From Phycisphaeraceae bacterium (GTDB lineage: Bacteria > Planctomycetota > Phycisphaerae > Phycisphaerales > Zrk34): a stretch of DNA of 47,194 bases. The first letter of the stretch is position 1. Each line of letters starts with the position of its first letter. Under the pieces are notes generated by a model. It saw only the letters and a list, made by a program, of their open reading frames with translations. It did not search any database and was not told the origin of the DNA. The stretch spans positions 1 to 47,194 of the forward strand of contig JANQFT010000499.1 in NCBI GenBank assembly GCA_028277685.1, read 5' to 3'. A program made the position numbers and the translations under genes. Positions 7,862-17,355 of the stretch are shown one piece after another.

Positions 7862-9271
7862 TTGACCGACCACGCCCAAAAACCTGCTGTATCCACCGAT
7901 TTTGGAAGGTTTTGTGCCAATTGGCGCATCCGGGTGAAAGATCGGCGTGCTCACCCATATGCCAAAGAGTTTTGGCCAGAGTGTCTGGCGGTAGATCAGC
8001 TATCACGTGAACAATTGCTCGAATTGAGACAGTCTAGACTGACTGAGTTAGTTAATCACGCGGTGCAGCATGTGCCTTTTTATAAACGTTGGGCAAAGAC
8101 AAACGGCTTCAGTGTGGGTGATCCTGTCCAGATTGACACCCTGCCTATCGTGACCAAAGCCGACTTTCGCGAGGACATCGATCAGTTTCAGTCTGATGCA
8201 TTTGACCTGGCCACAATGGGTTTGTCAAAAACCAGTGGCAGCAGTGGGGAACCATTTCGTTTCCGGACACATCGCCGGGCACACGATTACAGTTACTGCT
8301 GTCTTTGGCGTGCCCTGAGTCGCGCGGGGCTTCGCCCGGGAATGCGGCGGGCTTACATCTGGGGAACCAGTTGGCAGTTCATCACCAAAGGCCTCAACGT
8401 CCCCCTCACTCGACTACGCTTGAAACTGCGCGACTGGTTCAACGATACCTGTTCCATCAACGCATACACCTTGACCGACGAGAATGTCTCAGCAGCCGTC
8501 GCTCAACTGGAGCGTTTCCGCCCGCGTTACTTGCATGGTTATGTCTCGGCGTTGTACACGATTGCTCGCCATCTGCTCGAACGAGGCAAGCCGCTAAAGC
8601 AAGTTAACCTGCTGGCAGTAGTTACCGAAAGTGAAAAAGTTTACGGCTTCCAGCATGAGGCCATGCGCGAAGCCTTCAACTGTTCCGTGCTCGAACATTA
8701 TGGATCAGTCGAATTCGGTAATTTGGCAGAGCGGGATGTGGAAGGCCATATGCGTGTCAATGACGACATGTTCTGGGTCGAAGCAAATGAGCGTGGTGAA
8801 GCCATCATCACAAACCTCATGCAACCAGCTTATCCGTTTATTCGATACAAACTGGGGGATCTGATCGAGTTCGCACCAGAAGTTGCCCCGGGCTTGCCCT
8901 ACACTTGCTTAAAACAAATTGTCGGACGTACCGTAGATCTCATTCCCGTACCTGCGGGGGGGTATGTACATGGAGTGGCGCTGGCGCATGTCATCGATCC
9001 ACACTTGCAGGTTGTTTCAAAATATCAGATTCACCAGCAGGCAATTGATTGTGTGGTGGTACGCCTGATCACCCATGAGCAACTCATGCCTGAAGCACAA
9101 CAGAAAATTGTTGCCGATCTGAAAAACCTTTTGGGTGAAGTGGTAGATGTGAAGGTGGAATTGGTTGATCACATCGCCCCGGCAAAGAGCGGTAAGTACC
9201 GCTGGGTGATCAGTGATGTTTCCGATGTCGCACAGCGCACATTTGCCAGCTACAATCCTGAAGAAAAGTAA
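7862..9271 (+). CDS. CapK/PaaK-like adenylate-forming enzyme of a polysaccharide locus
   Basis: A protein of about 469 residues related to phenylacetate-CoA ligase and to CapK-type proteins found in capsule and exopolysaccharide loci. The ATP-binding P-loop appears as KTSGSSGEPFRF (about 125). Later come EHYGSVEFGNLA (about 280) and the RYKLGDL motif (about 330) typical of the superfamily. The TTG at 7862 has GGAG seven bases upstream and is the best start; a TTG eight codons earlier is possible. It is the first gene of the polysaccharide locus and converges on the GT4 gene with a 15-base gap. Members of this group probably activate a carboxylic acid for attachment to a glycan, but the substrate here is unknown. 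Confidence 0.85.
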   Translation: MTDHAQKPAVSTDFGRFCANWRIRVKDRRAHPYAKEFWPECLAVDQLSREQLLELRQSRLTELVNHAVQHVPFYKRWAKTNGFSVGDPVQIDTLPIVTKADFREDIDQFQSDAFDLATMGLSKTSGSSGEPFRFRTHRRAHDYSYCCLWRALSRAGLRPGMRRAYIWGTSWQFITKGLNVPLTRLRLKLRDWFNDTCSINAYTLTDENVSAAVAQLERFRPRYLHGYVSALYTIARHLLERGKPLKQVNLLAVVTESEKVYGFQHEAMREAFNCSVLEHYGSVEFGNLAERDVEGHMRVNDDMFWVEANERGEAIITNLMQPAYPFIRYKLGDLIEFAPEVAPGLPYTCLKQIVGRTVDLIPVPAGGYVHGVALAHVIDPHLQVVSKYQIHQQAIDCVVVRLITHEQLMPEAQQKIVADLKNLLGEVVDVKVELVDHIAPAKSGKYRWVISDVSDVAQRTFASYNPEEK

Positions 9272-9286
9272 GTCAACACAGATTTG

Positions 9287-10522
9287 TTATTTGAACGACG
9301 ATTGCCATGCAGCATGCGCAGCGGCACGGGCTTCGTCGCCACGCCATGGAGGAACGGGGCGCAGGCTGGTGTTACCGCAGACGTAGTGCAGGATGTTGAA
9401 CAGGTAACGCGCTGCGGTCGCATTGGAAATGTATGGGCTGTACGCCTTTGCCGCACGCTTCGCGCCAACCAGACGACGCGGGTCGGAAAGCAGTTCATAC
9501 AGGCACTGGGCCAGTTCACCTTCATCGCTACAGCGGAACAAATGACCGGCTCCACTTGCATCGATCAGGTCGGCTGCACCAAGCCGATCACTGGTCACCG
9601 TGGCCGAGTGCGCCTGAATCGATTCGTTGATACGCACACCCCACGGTTCAGCTAGGCCGGGGCACACCTGCACATCGGTGTCGCCGATCATTTCATTGAG
9701 TACGTCGTAATCGATAAAGCCGTGAAAGTGTACGCTGTCGGTCAGTTTCAATTCGCGATTGAGCTGCTCTAGGTCCGGACGACAAGGTCCCTCACCGGTA
9801 ATATTACACTCGAAATCCAAACCCCACTTGCGGATCAGTGACAGTGCTTTCAACAGCACATGCACGCCCTTGTAAGGCTTGAGGTAACCCACGGTGGTGA
9901 TACGTGCCTTACCGTCTTCATGCAGTGCATCTTTGGCATATACACCGCGATCAGGCATGAAGTAACCGAAGGGAAAAATCTTTTCGGGTGGCCAGCCAAT
10001 CATGGTCAGTAAATCAAAACGCTGGCCGGACATCGACGCAATGAACTCCGCTGTGCTGGTCACGTGTTGAACGCGCCCTGGCAGCACTTTTTGCAGATAC
10101 AAATCCTTCAGCGGTTTTCGCCAGCCAACGCTCATGTTCAATGGCGCTTCAGAGATGATACCGTAGCGGATCTTACGTTGTATGACATGCTTGAGCGTTG
10201 CTTCTAGTCGTGGCATACCCCGTTGATACCCGCCGAACAGGTGCAGTGCATTGGGGTGTTCATCAAGCACGCGCAGGGCGTCGGCTTGCCAATTGTCATC
10301 TGAAAGAATCACCGTGTCAGCGCGACCTGTGCTTTCGGCATCCCACCCGAACTGCGGGCGTGAACTGGTGGCGTTGGCGAACACCATCGTCGATTCAATA
10401 CCCGGCAGCTCCGCCAGCTCGCGCATGGTGGGTACAGTAGTGCGGCAACGCCAGTACCACCAACTGACAATATGCGGCAACTTCCCGGGGGTAGTGATGA
10501 AGGTGTCAACCTGCTCAGACAT
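9287..10522 (-). CDS. Glycosyltransferase family 4
   Basis: A GT-B fold glycosyltransferase of about 411 residues. The C-terminal nucleotide-sugar domain (about 205-370) is clear: GYLKPYKGVHVLLKAL, then CNITGEGPCRPDLE, then the EX7E element EPWGVRINE. It should transfer a sugar from a nucleotide donor, retaining the anomeric configuration, at the cytoplasmic face. The ATG at 10522 is preceded by AGGAG at six bases. The ORF also has a TTG ten codons upstream that ignores this site. Its start overlaps the stop of the upstream GT2 gene by eight bases, so the two are translationally coupled and probably act on the same glycan. Donor and acceptor cannot be inferred. Confidence 0.93.
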   Translation of the reverse strand: MSEQVDTFITTPGKLPHIVSWWYWRCRTTVPTMRELAELPGIESTMVFANATSSRPQFGWDAESTGRADTVILSDDNWQADALRVLDEHPNALHLFGGYQRGMPRLEATLKHVIQRKIRYGIISEAPLNMSVGWRKPLKDLYLQKVLPGRVQHVTSTAEFIASMSGQRFDLLTMIGWPPEKIFPFGYFMPDRGVYAKDALHEDGKARITTVGYLKPYKGVHVLLKALSLIRKWGLDFECNITGEGPCRPDLEQLNRELKLTDSVHFHGFIDYDVLNEMIGDTDVQVCPGLAEPWGVRINESIQAHSATVTSDRLGAADLIDASGAGHLFRCSDEGELAQCLYELLSDPRRLVGAKRAAKAYSPYISNATAARYLFNILHYVCGNTSLRPVPPWRGDEARAAAHAAWQSSFK

Positions 10523-11399
10523 CACGATCTCCTGGCACGGATGCGCCAGCAAAGCATTTGCTCCAATGTTGACCCCGAAACTTCAAACGATCAAGCATAG
10601 CGAGTGGCGTAGCCAAACTGACCATACGTAACACACGCGACAGTTTTGCCGCTTTGGCCCGACTTGCAGGTGTTATGTCGTGCCGCTGTTCGATCTTCGT
10701 CCATTGTTCACGTCGCGCCACCCGCGCCGGGTGGTTCGGATCGGCAGTAGGACTGTCGGCAAAGTTATGCCCGCTCATCTTTGCTTCCGAATGCAACCGT
10801 AACGCCCACAGATAACGATGCACACGCTCATACTTGTAGCCCGCCCGTGCAAAGCGAATCCACAATTCTGTGTCCATCGCGTAATGCAAGTCTTCATCAA
10901 TGGGGCCAAGCTCTTGCAGCAACCTTGGGCTGAAGAATGAAGTCGGCCCGCTGATGCCCACCAATCCGAGGTTCGACAGTTTCTGTGACCAATTCATTCC
11001 CTTGGCACAACGAATCACATGACCTTCCGGATCAGTCCACACACAGTTTCCCGCCACCCACTTCGGCTGATTATGTTTCTGCCATACTGTCGCTACTGCA
11101 GCCAACGCGCCGGGTAGCAGCACATCATCACTGTTCAGCCAGGTGAGCAGATCACCCTTGGCTTTGGCGAATCCTTTATTGAATGCATGACTCTGACCAC
11201 GGTCTTTCTCGCTGACCCAGTACGCCAGACGCGATTCATGCCGCCTGATCACTTCCACAGCATTGTCCGTACTGCCCCCGTCAATCACGATCAACTCCCA
11301 ATGGGGATAGTCCTGGGCCAACACCGACTGAATGGCTTCATCGATGTACTTACCCTGGTTGTAGCTGGCCATGACGATGGAAATCAAAGGCTGGGTCAT
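10515..11399 (-). CDS. Glycosyltransferase family 2
   Basis: A 294-residue GT-A glycosyltransferase. The N-terminus is the usual GT2 opening (PLISIVMASYNQGKYIDEAI), followed by ELIVIDGGSTDN and the metal-binding WLNSDDV around residue 95. ISGPTSFF and AMDTELWIRFA mark the acceptor half. The reading frame is open for another 112 codons upstream, but that stretch has no domain character, and the ATG at 11399 starts the conserved domain with GGAG upstream. Its 3' end overlaps the GT4 gene by eight bases. The pair is divergent from the SGNH hydrolase gene. The added sugar is unknown. Confidence 0.93.
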   Translation of the reverse strand: MTQPLISIVMASYNQGKYIDEAIQSVLAQDYPHWELIVIDGGSTDNAVEVIRRHESRLAYWVSEKDRGQSHAFNKGFAKAKGDLLTWLNSDDVLLPGALAAVATVWQKHNQPKWVAGNCVWTDPEGHVIRCAKGMNWSQKLSNLGLVGISGPTSFFSPRLLQELGPIDEDLHYAMDTELWIRFARAGYKYERVHRYLWALRLHSEAKMSGHNFADSPTADPNHPARVARREQWTKIEQRHDITPASRAKAAKLSRVLRMVSLATPLAMLDRLKFRGQHWSKCFAGASVPGDRDV

Positions 11400-11715
11400 C
11401 GGAAAGCAGTTCTCCGAACCGGAGCGATAGACGTCTGGTGCGAGGTGTCGCTGTGTGTTATCCCTTCGGACGAATCGGGGATTTCCTTTAGTGGCAGGTG
11501 GTACTGCATCTCGATGCCGTGCGGGACAAGGCCATCGTTCTTGCACAAATATTCTATCAACGTACACCTGTTGGTGCATGTGCGTACTGGCGGAGCACGT
11601 GCCTAATAAACGCGGACAACAACAGGACACATTTGGGTTGTTCATGTCGTCTGTGTGAGGTTTACTTGCTACAACATTCCGGTGTGGGTGGTGTTGGAAC
11701 CGAAAAGGAGTTGAC
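11400..11715. other. Divergent intergenic region (316 bases)
   Basis: This spacer separates the minus-strand GT2/GT4 pair from the plus-strand SGNH hydrolase and should contain promoters for both. I found no strong consensus promoter. The clearest element is the AAGGAG ribosome site at 11705-11710 for the SGNH gene. The minus frame of the GT2 gene stays open through it, apparently by chance. Confidence 0.5.
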
Positions 11716-13056
11716 ATGCGCGGGTGCGTGGTCATCGTTATCGTTGTGGGGTTATTCTATTCCCTGATGCCGGAGATAGCTTGTGCGGATAACGCCAGGC
11801 CGTTGTTTGGGGGCAACCTGAGCATTGCGCATCGCTTGGTGCATGGCAACTCACATGTCATGGTGATTGGCGATTCTATTCACAACAACATGCTCGACAG
11901 CTACATGACACTGTGGCAACCGGTCGGTTGGAGTGGGCGATTCGTCTCGCCAAGTTTCTGTGATACATTCGGCCACGAGGACTCCGGTTCACGTGTTTGG
12001 CCATGGGACACACCTGGCTTCAAAGAAAGCTTCCTGCATGTCTCGCCGTACGATAACGCAACCGCGACATTGGGGTTGCCTATCTACATGGAAGCGATTT
12101 CGCCCGCAGCTTATGACTACATCGAATTTAATAACACACCGACTCGCCCACTGCATGGCGATGTTTTTAATCGGTTCTACGAAGCGATTGTTGGTAACGG
12201 TGATGATCAACCTTTACAATTTCCGGAAAGTGGCGATCGAAAGGTCGACGTAGATATCGCACTGTTCGCCCATCCAGGCGGGCAAACGGATCACTTGTTT
12301 GTTGACATTCGCAACGGTAAGCAAATTCTGCAGACGATTGACATCTCTACCTACGCAGACACGCCACAGTACCGCTTTTACCAAACCAGTCTTGTCTTAC
12401 CAGAGGGGGTAAACCATCTGGCTGCACGTTTTAGAGCAGATTCGGTTGTCACACTAACGGATGGTACGAGTTTTACATTCATTGGTATGAACGTGACGAC
12501 GGGTGTTCAAGGCATGGAAATTCAAAGCATCTCCGCTGGCGGGCGTGGTGTGGACCACTTCAGCGCAATGGACTCAGTCAGTGATGAGCACCTAGCAGAT
12601 TACCTTGCGTTCAGTGAGGTTGATACGGTCTACATCTGGATTGGACAGAACGATCTGACGGACAACTGGAAGCAGCGTGTGGCTGATTTACTTGACCGCT
12701 ATCGAGCTGCGAAGCCCGGTATCGACTTCGTGGTCGTGTCGTCATATCAGACAGGTGATGGGTCAAAACTCGACTTCATGGCAGACGCACTCTGGGAACT
12801 GACGCAGGAATCGGACGACACACTGTTTATCAATCTGTTTGATGCGGTGGGGGGTATGGATGCTGATCTTGCCGCTTATCTGAAAGATGGTGTGCACCCC
12901 AACGACGATGGTGACAATTTCTTTGCTCAAACGGTGTGGAACCTGATCGAGGCATCCGCTGCCGCAACCGTGCCGGAACCCGGTTGCCTGCTACTTTTGC
13001 TGTCCACCGGTGGTCTGATCTGTCTTCGCCGAAAATGCTCCGCATCCGCCAAGTAG
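11716..13056 (+). CDS. Secreted SGNH/GDSL-type hydrolase with PEP-CTERM tail
   Basis: A 446-residue protein. A signal peptide (residues 1-24) is followed by an SGNH-hydrolase core split by a long insertion. Block I is VIGDSIHNN (about 50), with Ser as nucleophile. Block III is WIGQND (about 312), and block V is DGVHPNDDG (about 390), giving the Asp/His pair. A beta-rich insert lies between blocks I and III (about 140-270). The C-terminus has the PEP-CTERM pattern: VPEP, a hydrophobic helix, then LRRK. This predicts export and processing by an exosortase. AAGGAG lies five bases before the ATG. Located among glycosyltransferases, it may deacetylate or otherwise edit the exported polysaccharide. 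That role is inferred from context. Confidence 0.88.
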   Translation: MRGCVVIVIVVGLFYSLMPEIACADNARPLFGGNLSIAHRLVHGNSHVMVIGDSIHNNMLDSYMTLWQPVGWSGRFVSPSFCDTFGHEDSGSRVWPWDTPGFKESFLHVSPYDNATATLGLPIYMEAISPAAYDYIEFNNTPTRPLHGDVFNRFYEAIVGNGDDQPLQFPESGDRKVDVDIALFAHPGGQTDHLFVDIRNGKQILQTIDISTYADTPQYRFYQTSLVLPEGVNHLAARFRADSVVTLTDGTSFTFIGMNVTTGVQGMEIQSISAGGRGVDHFSAMDSVSDEHLADYLAFSEVDTVYIWIGQNDLTDNWKQRVADLLDRYRAAKPGIDFVVVSSYQTGDGSKLDFMADALWELTQESDDTLFINLFDAVGGMDADLAAYLKDGVHPNDDGDNFFAQTVWNLIEASAAATVPEPGCLLLLLSTGGLICLRRKCSASAK

Positions 13057-13591
13057 CTTCACGCGCTCAAGCCGACTGATCGCGGGTTGGAAATAGGATC
13101 GGGTCGAAGTACTGTCTGGTTTGCCCGGCGGCGTGCATATGTCACCAGCGTGGAAACAAACGCCTTGTGGCATAAGCGTGTGATAGAAATTTTTCATGAA
13201 GAAGGTGTCAACGATAAGGTCGATCTTCGCCGGGTTGATACTCCCGCACCCGCGCAAGACCAAAAAGACCATCGATGTGTATCTAGGTATCATCGATGAA
13301 CAACCCGATGAATCGCTCGATTAGGTGCTGGTGGATGGTTTTATTCTGCGCGGCGAAAGCATCTTGCACGCCATCTCCAAACTAAAACGCGGCGGATTGG
13401 TCGTCTTCGATTACGCCAATAATTTCCTGCTGAACACGTTCGGTGGTAGTGTCCGTACAGTGGCTCACTATCGTACGGACTACCACACGGATGTGTGGCG
13501 GCAAGTGTATGAAGCGCTGAGAAACTGGCGCGGCATGACTGGTTCGAACGGAATCTTTGAAACCCGGTTCTGGTTCAAGCCCACCAGCTAG
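13057..13591 (+). pseudogene. Degraded class I SAM-dependent methyltransferase
   Basis: Two pieces of one methyltransferase are visible. The first (13060-13250, same frame as the preceding SGNH stop) encodes LEIGSGRSTVWFA, the SAM-binding motif I, then YVTSVETNALWHKRV. Homology then moves to another frame between about 13250 and 13290. This second frame is stopped by TAG at 13322-13324 in the middle of what should read D-x-VLVDGF, and continues as LKRGGLVVFDYANNF to a conserved Trp-rich end at 13591. One frameshift, one nonsense codon and the lack of a proper start mark it as broken. It probably once modified a sugar or lipid of this locus. Confidence 0.82.
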
Positions 13592-13672
13592 TTGGACGAT
13601 CCAGACCTCAAAAACGCCTGTGCATGCGCAATCGTGTGGACATTTTCACCGTAGCGTTGTATGACCACATGA

Positions 13673-14599
13673 ATGAGCGTTACTTTCATCATGCCTGCTT
13701 ACAACGCCCAGCAGTACTTAAAACTTACCGTCGAAAGTCTTCGTGCGCAGACCGTGACCGATTGGCAACTGCTGATTATGAACGATGGCTCGACCGATCG
13801 CACGGGTGAGATTGCCGATTCTCTGGCGCAACTCGATGATCGCATTCGCGTAATTCACCAAACCAACCAGGGCGCCAGCGCCACACGCAATAACGGCTTG
13901 GCCTTGTTGGGCTCAAGCGATGACCCTATCTGCTTCTTCGACGCCGATGATCTGGCTGAACCAGATCTGTTGGCCAGCCTGTTGGCGCTGACGGGGAAAC
14001 ATCCCGATGCCCCCGCCGTGTTCGGTTGGTCTTTTAAGATCGATGCTGATGGCCATCCACTATCCACCAATGAGCCCGTACAAACTGATGTTGTTGAAGG
14101 TTTGCGTACCTGGCAGGATTTCGTGGCTCGCAACTGGGTGCAGAGCAGTGGTTGCGCATTGGTCAAGGCAGATGCGCTGCGTGTAGTGGATGGGTACGAT
14201 TCACAAATCACCATTGGTGAGGATTGGGACCTTTGGTACCGCTTAGCACTGTTGGGCCCGCTGGGTTATACCTCGAAACACATCTACCGCTACCGGGTGC
14301 ATCCAACATGTATGAGTTTGTGCGTTCGTGGCCGCGATGGCTGGGATGATCGCCGTCGTCGGTTGGCGAAGTGGAAAAAACTGACGCCCAAAGAATGGCA
14401 AGATGACCTGCTGGATGGCTTGGCACGTTACCGACGTCGTGCAGTGGTGTTTGCACTTCAGCAATGCGGCGAAAGCCTCAGGCGGAGACAAGTCAAACGC
14501 TTCGTCCGATGCGCCGGCAGGACGATGCTTCATACAGCCACCATGTTTCCCCCCACACGCTGGTTGGAAGAACGCTTTCCCTACGCCAAAGCCCGCTGA
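13673..14599 (+). CDS. Glycosyltransferase family 2
   Basis: A 308-residue GT-A enzyme starting with VTFIMPAYNAQQYLKLTVES. It has LLIMNDGSTDRTGEI at about 33-47 and a DXD-type metal site in CFFDADDLAEPD (about 83). IGEDWDLWYRLA (about 182) corresponds to the ED motif that contains the catalytic base in this family. A basic C-terminal region of about 90 residues may sit on the membrane. It follows the broken methyltransferase by 81 bases and precedes the Wzy-like gene by 128 bases on the same strand. The donor sugar is not predictable. Confidence 0.93.
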   Translation: MSVTFIMPAYNAQQYLKLTVESLRAQTVTDWQLLIMNDGSTDRTGEIADSLAQLDDRIRVIHQTNQGASATRNNGLALLGSSDDPICFFDADDLAEPDLLASLLALTGKHPDAPAVFGWSFKIDADGHPLSTNEPVQTDVVEGLRTWQDFVARNWVQSSGCALVKADALRVVDGYDSQITIGEDWDLWYRLALLGPLGYTSKHIYRYRVHPTCMSLCVRGRDGWDDRRRRLAKWKKLTPKEWQDDLLDGLARYRRRAVVFALQQCGESLRRRQVKRFVRCAGRTMLHTATMFPPTRWLEERFPYAKAR

Positions 14600-14727
14600 G
14601 CAAGCAGAACGATGTTGTCGCGCAAGGCTGCGTTCACCACACTACAATGGGGCTTGAGAATGATGTGAGCACCATGCCCCACCAGACGACTCATGTGTCC
14701 GACTGGTGAATCACGGCGATCTGGCCG

Positions 14728-16065
14728 ATGAATACTGGGTTAGCCGTCGTCTCACCGGACACGAATCGACCGATGCTGAGAATCGTCGCTTTTCTTATCG
14801 GAACCTTGCAACGCACGTATGTGCAGTTGGTCGGCCAGTTGCCCATCGCGGAACTGCTGCATATTGTTGTCGGTCCGTTACTTGCCATGAGTCGGACCGA
14901 CGTCTTTCGTGTGCGTGGGGCCAAGACGACATTGTTCTTGGGTAGCTGCTGGTTTGGGTCGCTGATACTCAGTGACTTCCTCAACGGCACGGTACCCGAC
15001 GATTTTCTGCGGGGTTGGGCGAATGTGTTCATGATTCTGCTGGCCTTTGTTGCCTGGATGGCGTTGGCGGCACGTGAACCCAGTAAAGTGGCCATGTTCT
15101 ATCTTGCAGGGCTGTGCATCGCGGGGGCGGTGGCGGTGGTGCGTGGCCAAACGCGCGCGGAAGTTGGCGGTGAGTGGTGGGATACCTCTGTTCGGCTTTG
15201 GGCCAACCCGCTGACTATCCTCGGCATGTGGTGGGTCTATCGCTTTCGCCCAAGCCTGAGCATGGCCATCGCGCTTGGCTACGGACTGGCCAGTATTGCA
15301 TTCGGTTCACGTTCCAACGGCCTGCTGTTTCTCATGACCGCAGCCTTAATGTTTGCCAGCCGTGCCGTGGCCAGAAACCAGTACGCAGTTAACCGCGCTC
15401 AGATCCTCCGCGGGGCTCTCATTGCTGTGCCTGTGTTAGCGGTCATGTTCTGCACTTACGTGTTCCTTGGCACGCGCGGTGTTCTGGGAGCAAATGCACA
15501 AGCCCAGTTAGTCACGTTGCGTCAACCGTACAATCCTTTCCATGTGATCCTGTCTTCCCGCCCCGAGGGCTTGGCGGGCCTGCGCGCCATTATTGATCGC
15601 CCGCTGTTCGGCCACGGCTCTTGGGCAAGAAATGCCAGATACACGCGCTTCCAGGGAGATCTGATTGAGTCGATCAGCAAGCCTGGTGTGACGGTGAATA
15701 TACGTGTGAAAGAAGCCAACCCGATGATTCCTGCACACTCGGTTGTGTTGGCTTCATGGATATGGGGAGGACTAGCCGGTGGGCTATTCTGGATCTTTCA
15801 AATGTATTTGTTCTTTCAGTTGATGGTTTTCTTTTTTAAACGGCCCCATCTCCCTGTGGCCCCGCTGGCACTGTACGCAGGTTTATCGGTAGCATGGAAC
15901 GTCCCGTTCTCAGCATTCGGTTTTGCGCGCCTTGCCTGGCCAATCTACCTGGCGGTTCTGTTGGTCGAACGGTATCACGTGGAATGGCGAGAGCGTGAAT
16001 ATGCGCTGCAACAGATTACCCTACAGTCCGAACATAGCGTCGTAACACCTCAGAGTACGGGTTGA
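14728..16065 (+). CDS. Wzy/O-antigen-ligase-like polytopic membrane protein
   Basis: A 445-residue protein with about ten hydrophobic helices and one large non-membrane loop (about 255-340). The loop holds an RPEGLAGLRAIIDRPLFGHG segment and is followed by a conserved-type histidine in IPAHSVVLASWIWGGL. This organisation (a large periplasmic loop before the last helices, G-x-G at a repeat-like segment, H-S at a helix start) is that of the O-antigen polymerase/ligase superfamily. It should join lipid-linked oligosaccharide repeats or ligate the finished chain on the outer face of the membrane. A second ATG at 14773 is a possible start. It works naturally with the flippase at 17356. Confidence 0.82.
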   Translation: MNTGLAVVSPDTNRPMLRIVAFLIGTLQRTYVQLVGQLPIAELLHIVVGPLLAMSRTDVFRVRGAKTTLFLGSCWFGSLILSDFLNGTVPDDFLRGWANVFMILLAFVAWMALAAREPSKVAMFYLAGLCIAGAVAVVRGQTRAEVGGEWWDTSVRLWANPLTILGMWWVYRFRPSLSMAIALGYGLASIAFGSRSNGLLFLMTAALMFASRAVARNQYAVNRAQILRGALIAVPVLAVMFCTYVFLGTRGVLGANAQAQLVTLRQPYNPFHVILSSRPEGLAGLRAIIDRPLFGHGSWARNARYTRFQGDLIESISKPGVTVNIRVKEANPMIPAHSVVLASWIWGGLAGGLFWIFQMYLFFQLMVFFFKRPHLPVAPLALYAGLSVAWNVPFSAFGFARLAWPIYLAVLLVERYHVEWREREYALQQITLQSEHSVVTPQSTG

Positions 16066-16108
16066 TACGACCTAACCGTTGGGAACCAACCCATATCACT
16101 CTGCAGCG

Positions 16109-16124
16109 TCATCACGTGTGATGA
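16109..16124. other. Short perfect dyad between convergent genes
   Basis: TCATCAC (16109-16115) and GTGATGA (16118-16124) are inverted copies separated by two bases. They lie in the 67-base gap where the Wzy-like gene and a minus-strand GT2 gene converge. It may be a weak bidirectional stop signal or a protein site. No T run follows. Confidence 0.25.
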
Positions 16125-16132
16125 ATATCCAC

Positions 16133-17104
16133 TTACTTGGTGGATGCTTCTGTGTTTGTTTCTCGCAAACCAGGTGCGACAGAACCATCGCGCAATCGAC
16201 GGATTGCGCGACGACCTACACGTATTAAGCGAAAAAGAAACGGAAGCCGCCCCATGATGCTATACAGCAACTGGTGTTTCAATGAAAGGTATGGCCACGC
16301 CAATTCGCGCGCCTGACAGCGTGCGTCAGATGAGCCGTGAACCAACGCAATGTTTATGGCAAACAGACTGGCGTCACGAATGATCTTCAATTCCAGCGGG
16401 CTGCGAGGTTCAGGCATCGCATCAGTCAAAGCACGAATGTAATAGCGCGTGGCTTCGCAGACTTTACTGGAAATACTGCCGGGCGTATCACGCCGATACG
16501 TGCAACCCAGTCGCGGATCGAACGACCAAGTCTGACCCCGAATCACGCGTAACCACATATGAATATCATGACGGCGTCGAAAGCCAACATCCAACATACC
16601 TACCTCAAGCAGTCTTGAACGCCGGATGATGGTCGACGACATACTAAAAAATGCGCCTCGTGCAAAACGCTCAAGGAATCCCTCATACGTTAATCCCGTT
16701 TCCGGGGTATCATTAGGCACATCCGGAACATCCTCGATTTCGCCATCACCGTAGATACTTCGGCGATTTGTGGTATATGCGATGTCATCACTGTCGCTGA
16801 GCACTTCCATCGCGTGCATCAGGTGGTCGCTCATCCACGTGTCATCAGAATCAAGAAATGCGATCCAGTCGCCTGTTGCCTCCTTAATGCCTTCGTTACG
16901 TGTGGCTGCAGCGTTGTGGTGTTGCACCTGAATCACTTTTGTGGCGAAACCACACTGTTTGACCACCTCTACCGTATTGTCCTTTGAGTCGTCATCGACC
17001 ACGATTACTTCATGTGGAGAGGTGGATTGTGCAGCCACGCTAGCAAGTGCGTCGCCAACGTACGGTGCCGCATTGTGAGATGGAATTATGACAGAAAATT
17101 TCAT
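16133..17104 (-). CDS. Glycosyltransferase family 2
   Basis: A 323-residue GT2 enzyme. It opens with FSVIIPSHNAAPYVGDALAS, has VIVVDDDSKDNT at about 34-45 and the metal-binding FLDSDDTWMSDH at about 84-95. RRRHDIHMWLRVI (about 180) is the acceptor-side region. The C-terminal ~70 residues are rich in Arg and may contact the membrane. It is the only minus-strand gene between the Wzy-like and Wzx-like genes and is divergent from the latter across about 250 bases. Its sugar specificity is unknown. Confidence 0.92.
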   Translation of the reverse strand: MKFSVIIPSHNAAPYVGDALASVAAQSTSPHEVIVVDDDSKDNTVEVVKQCGFATKVIQVQHHNAAATRNEGIKEATGDWIAFLDSDDTWMSDHLMHAMEVLSDSDDIAYTTNRRSIYGDGEIEDVPDVPNDTPETGLTYEGFLERFARGAFFSMSSTIIRRSRLLEVGMLDVGFRRRHDIHMWLRVIRGQTWSFDPRLGCTYRRDTPGSISSKVCEATRYYIRALTDAMPEPRSPLELKIIRDASLFAINIALVHGSSDARCQARELAWPYLSLKHQLLYSIMGRLPFLFRLIRVGRRAIRRLRDGSVAPGLRETNTEASTK

Positions 17105-17355
17105 TTGGCTGAACCAGAAGTGCTTGCACTTGGCAAGCCGATATTGTGTAAGATCGGGTGTTTGCGTGATCAGTATATCGGCAAACCTATATGGTCGTCT
17201 GAACGTAGACCGAGCGTGGATGCATCAGAACTGTCGCACTGGCACGGCAGGTTCGTAACCAGTAATCTCTGGCGGTTTTGACCACTGAACCGCGATGTCA
17301 ACGAACGTTTGACATTTTCGCCGTCAACAACGGTGGACTAATCCGGATAAAACAC

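Noticed and set aside
11400-11735. 112-codon N-terminal extension of the GT2 gene
   Set aside because: No homology-like content, rich in His, Arg and Cys, and the GT2 domain starts properly at the ATG at 11399.
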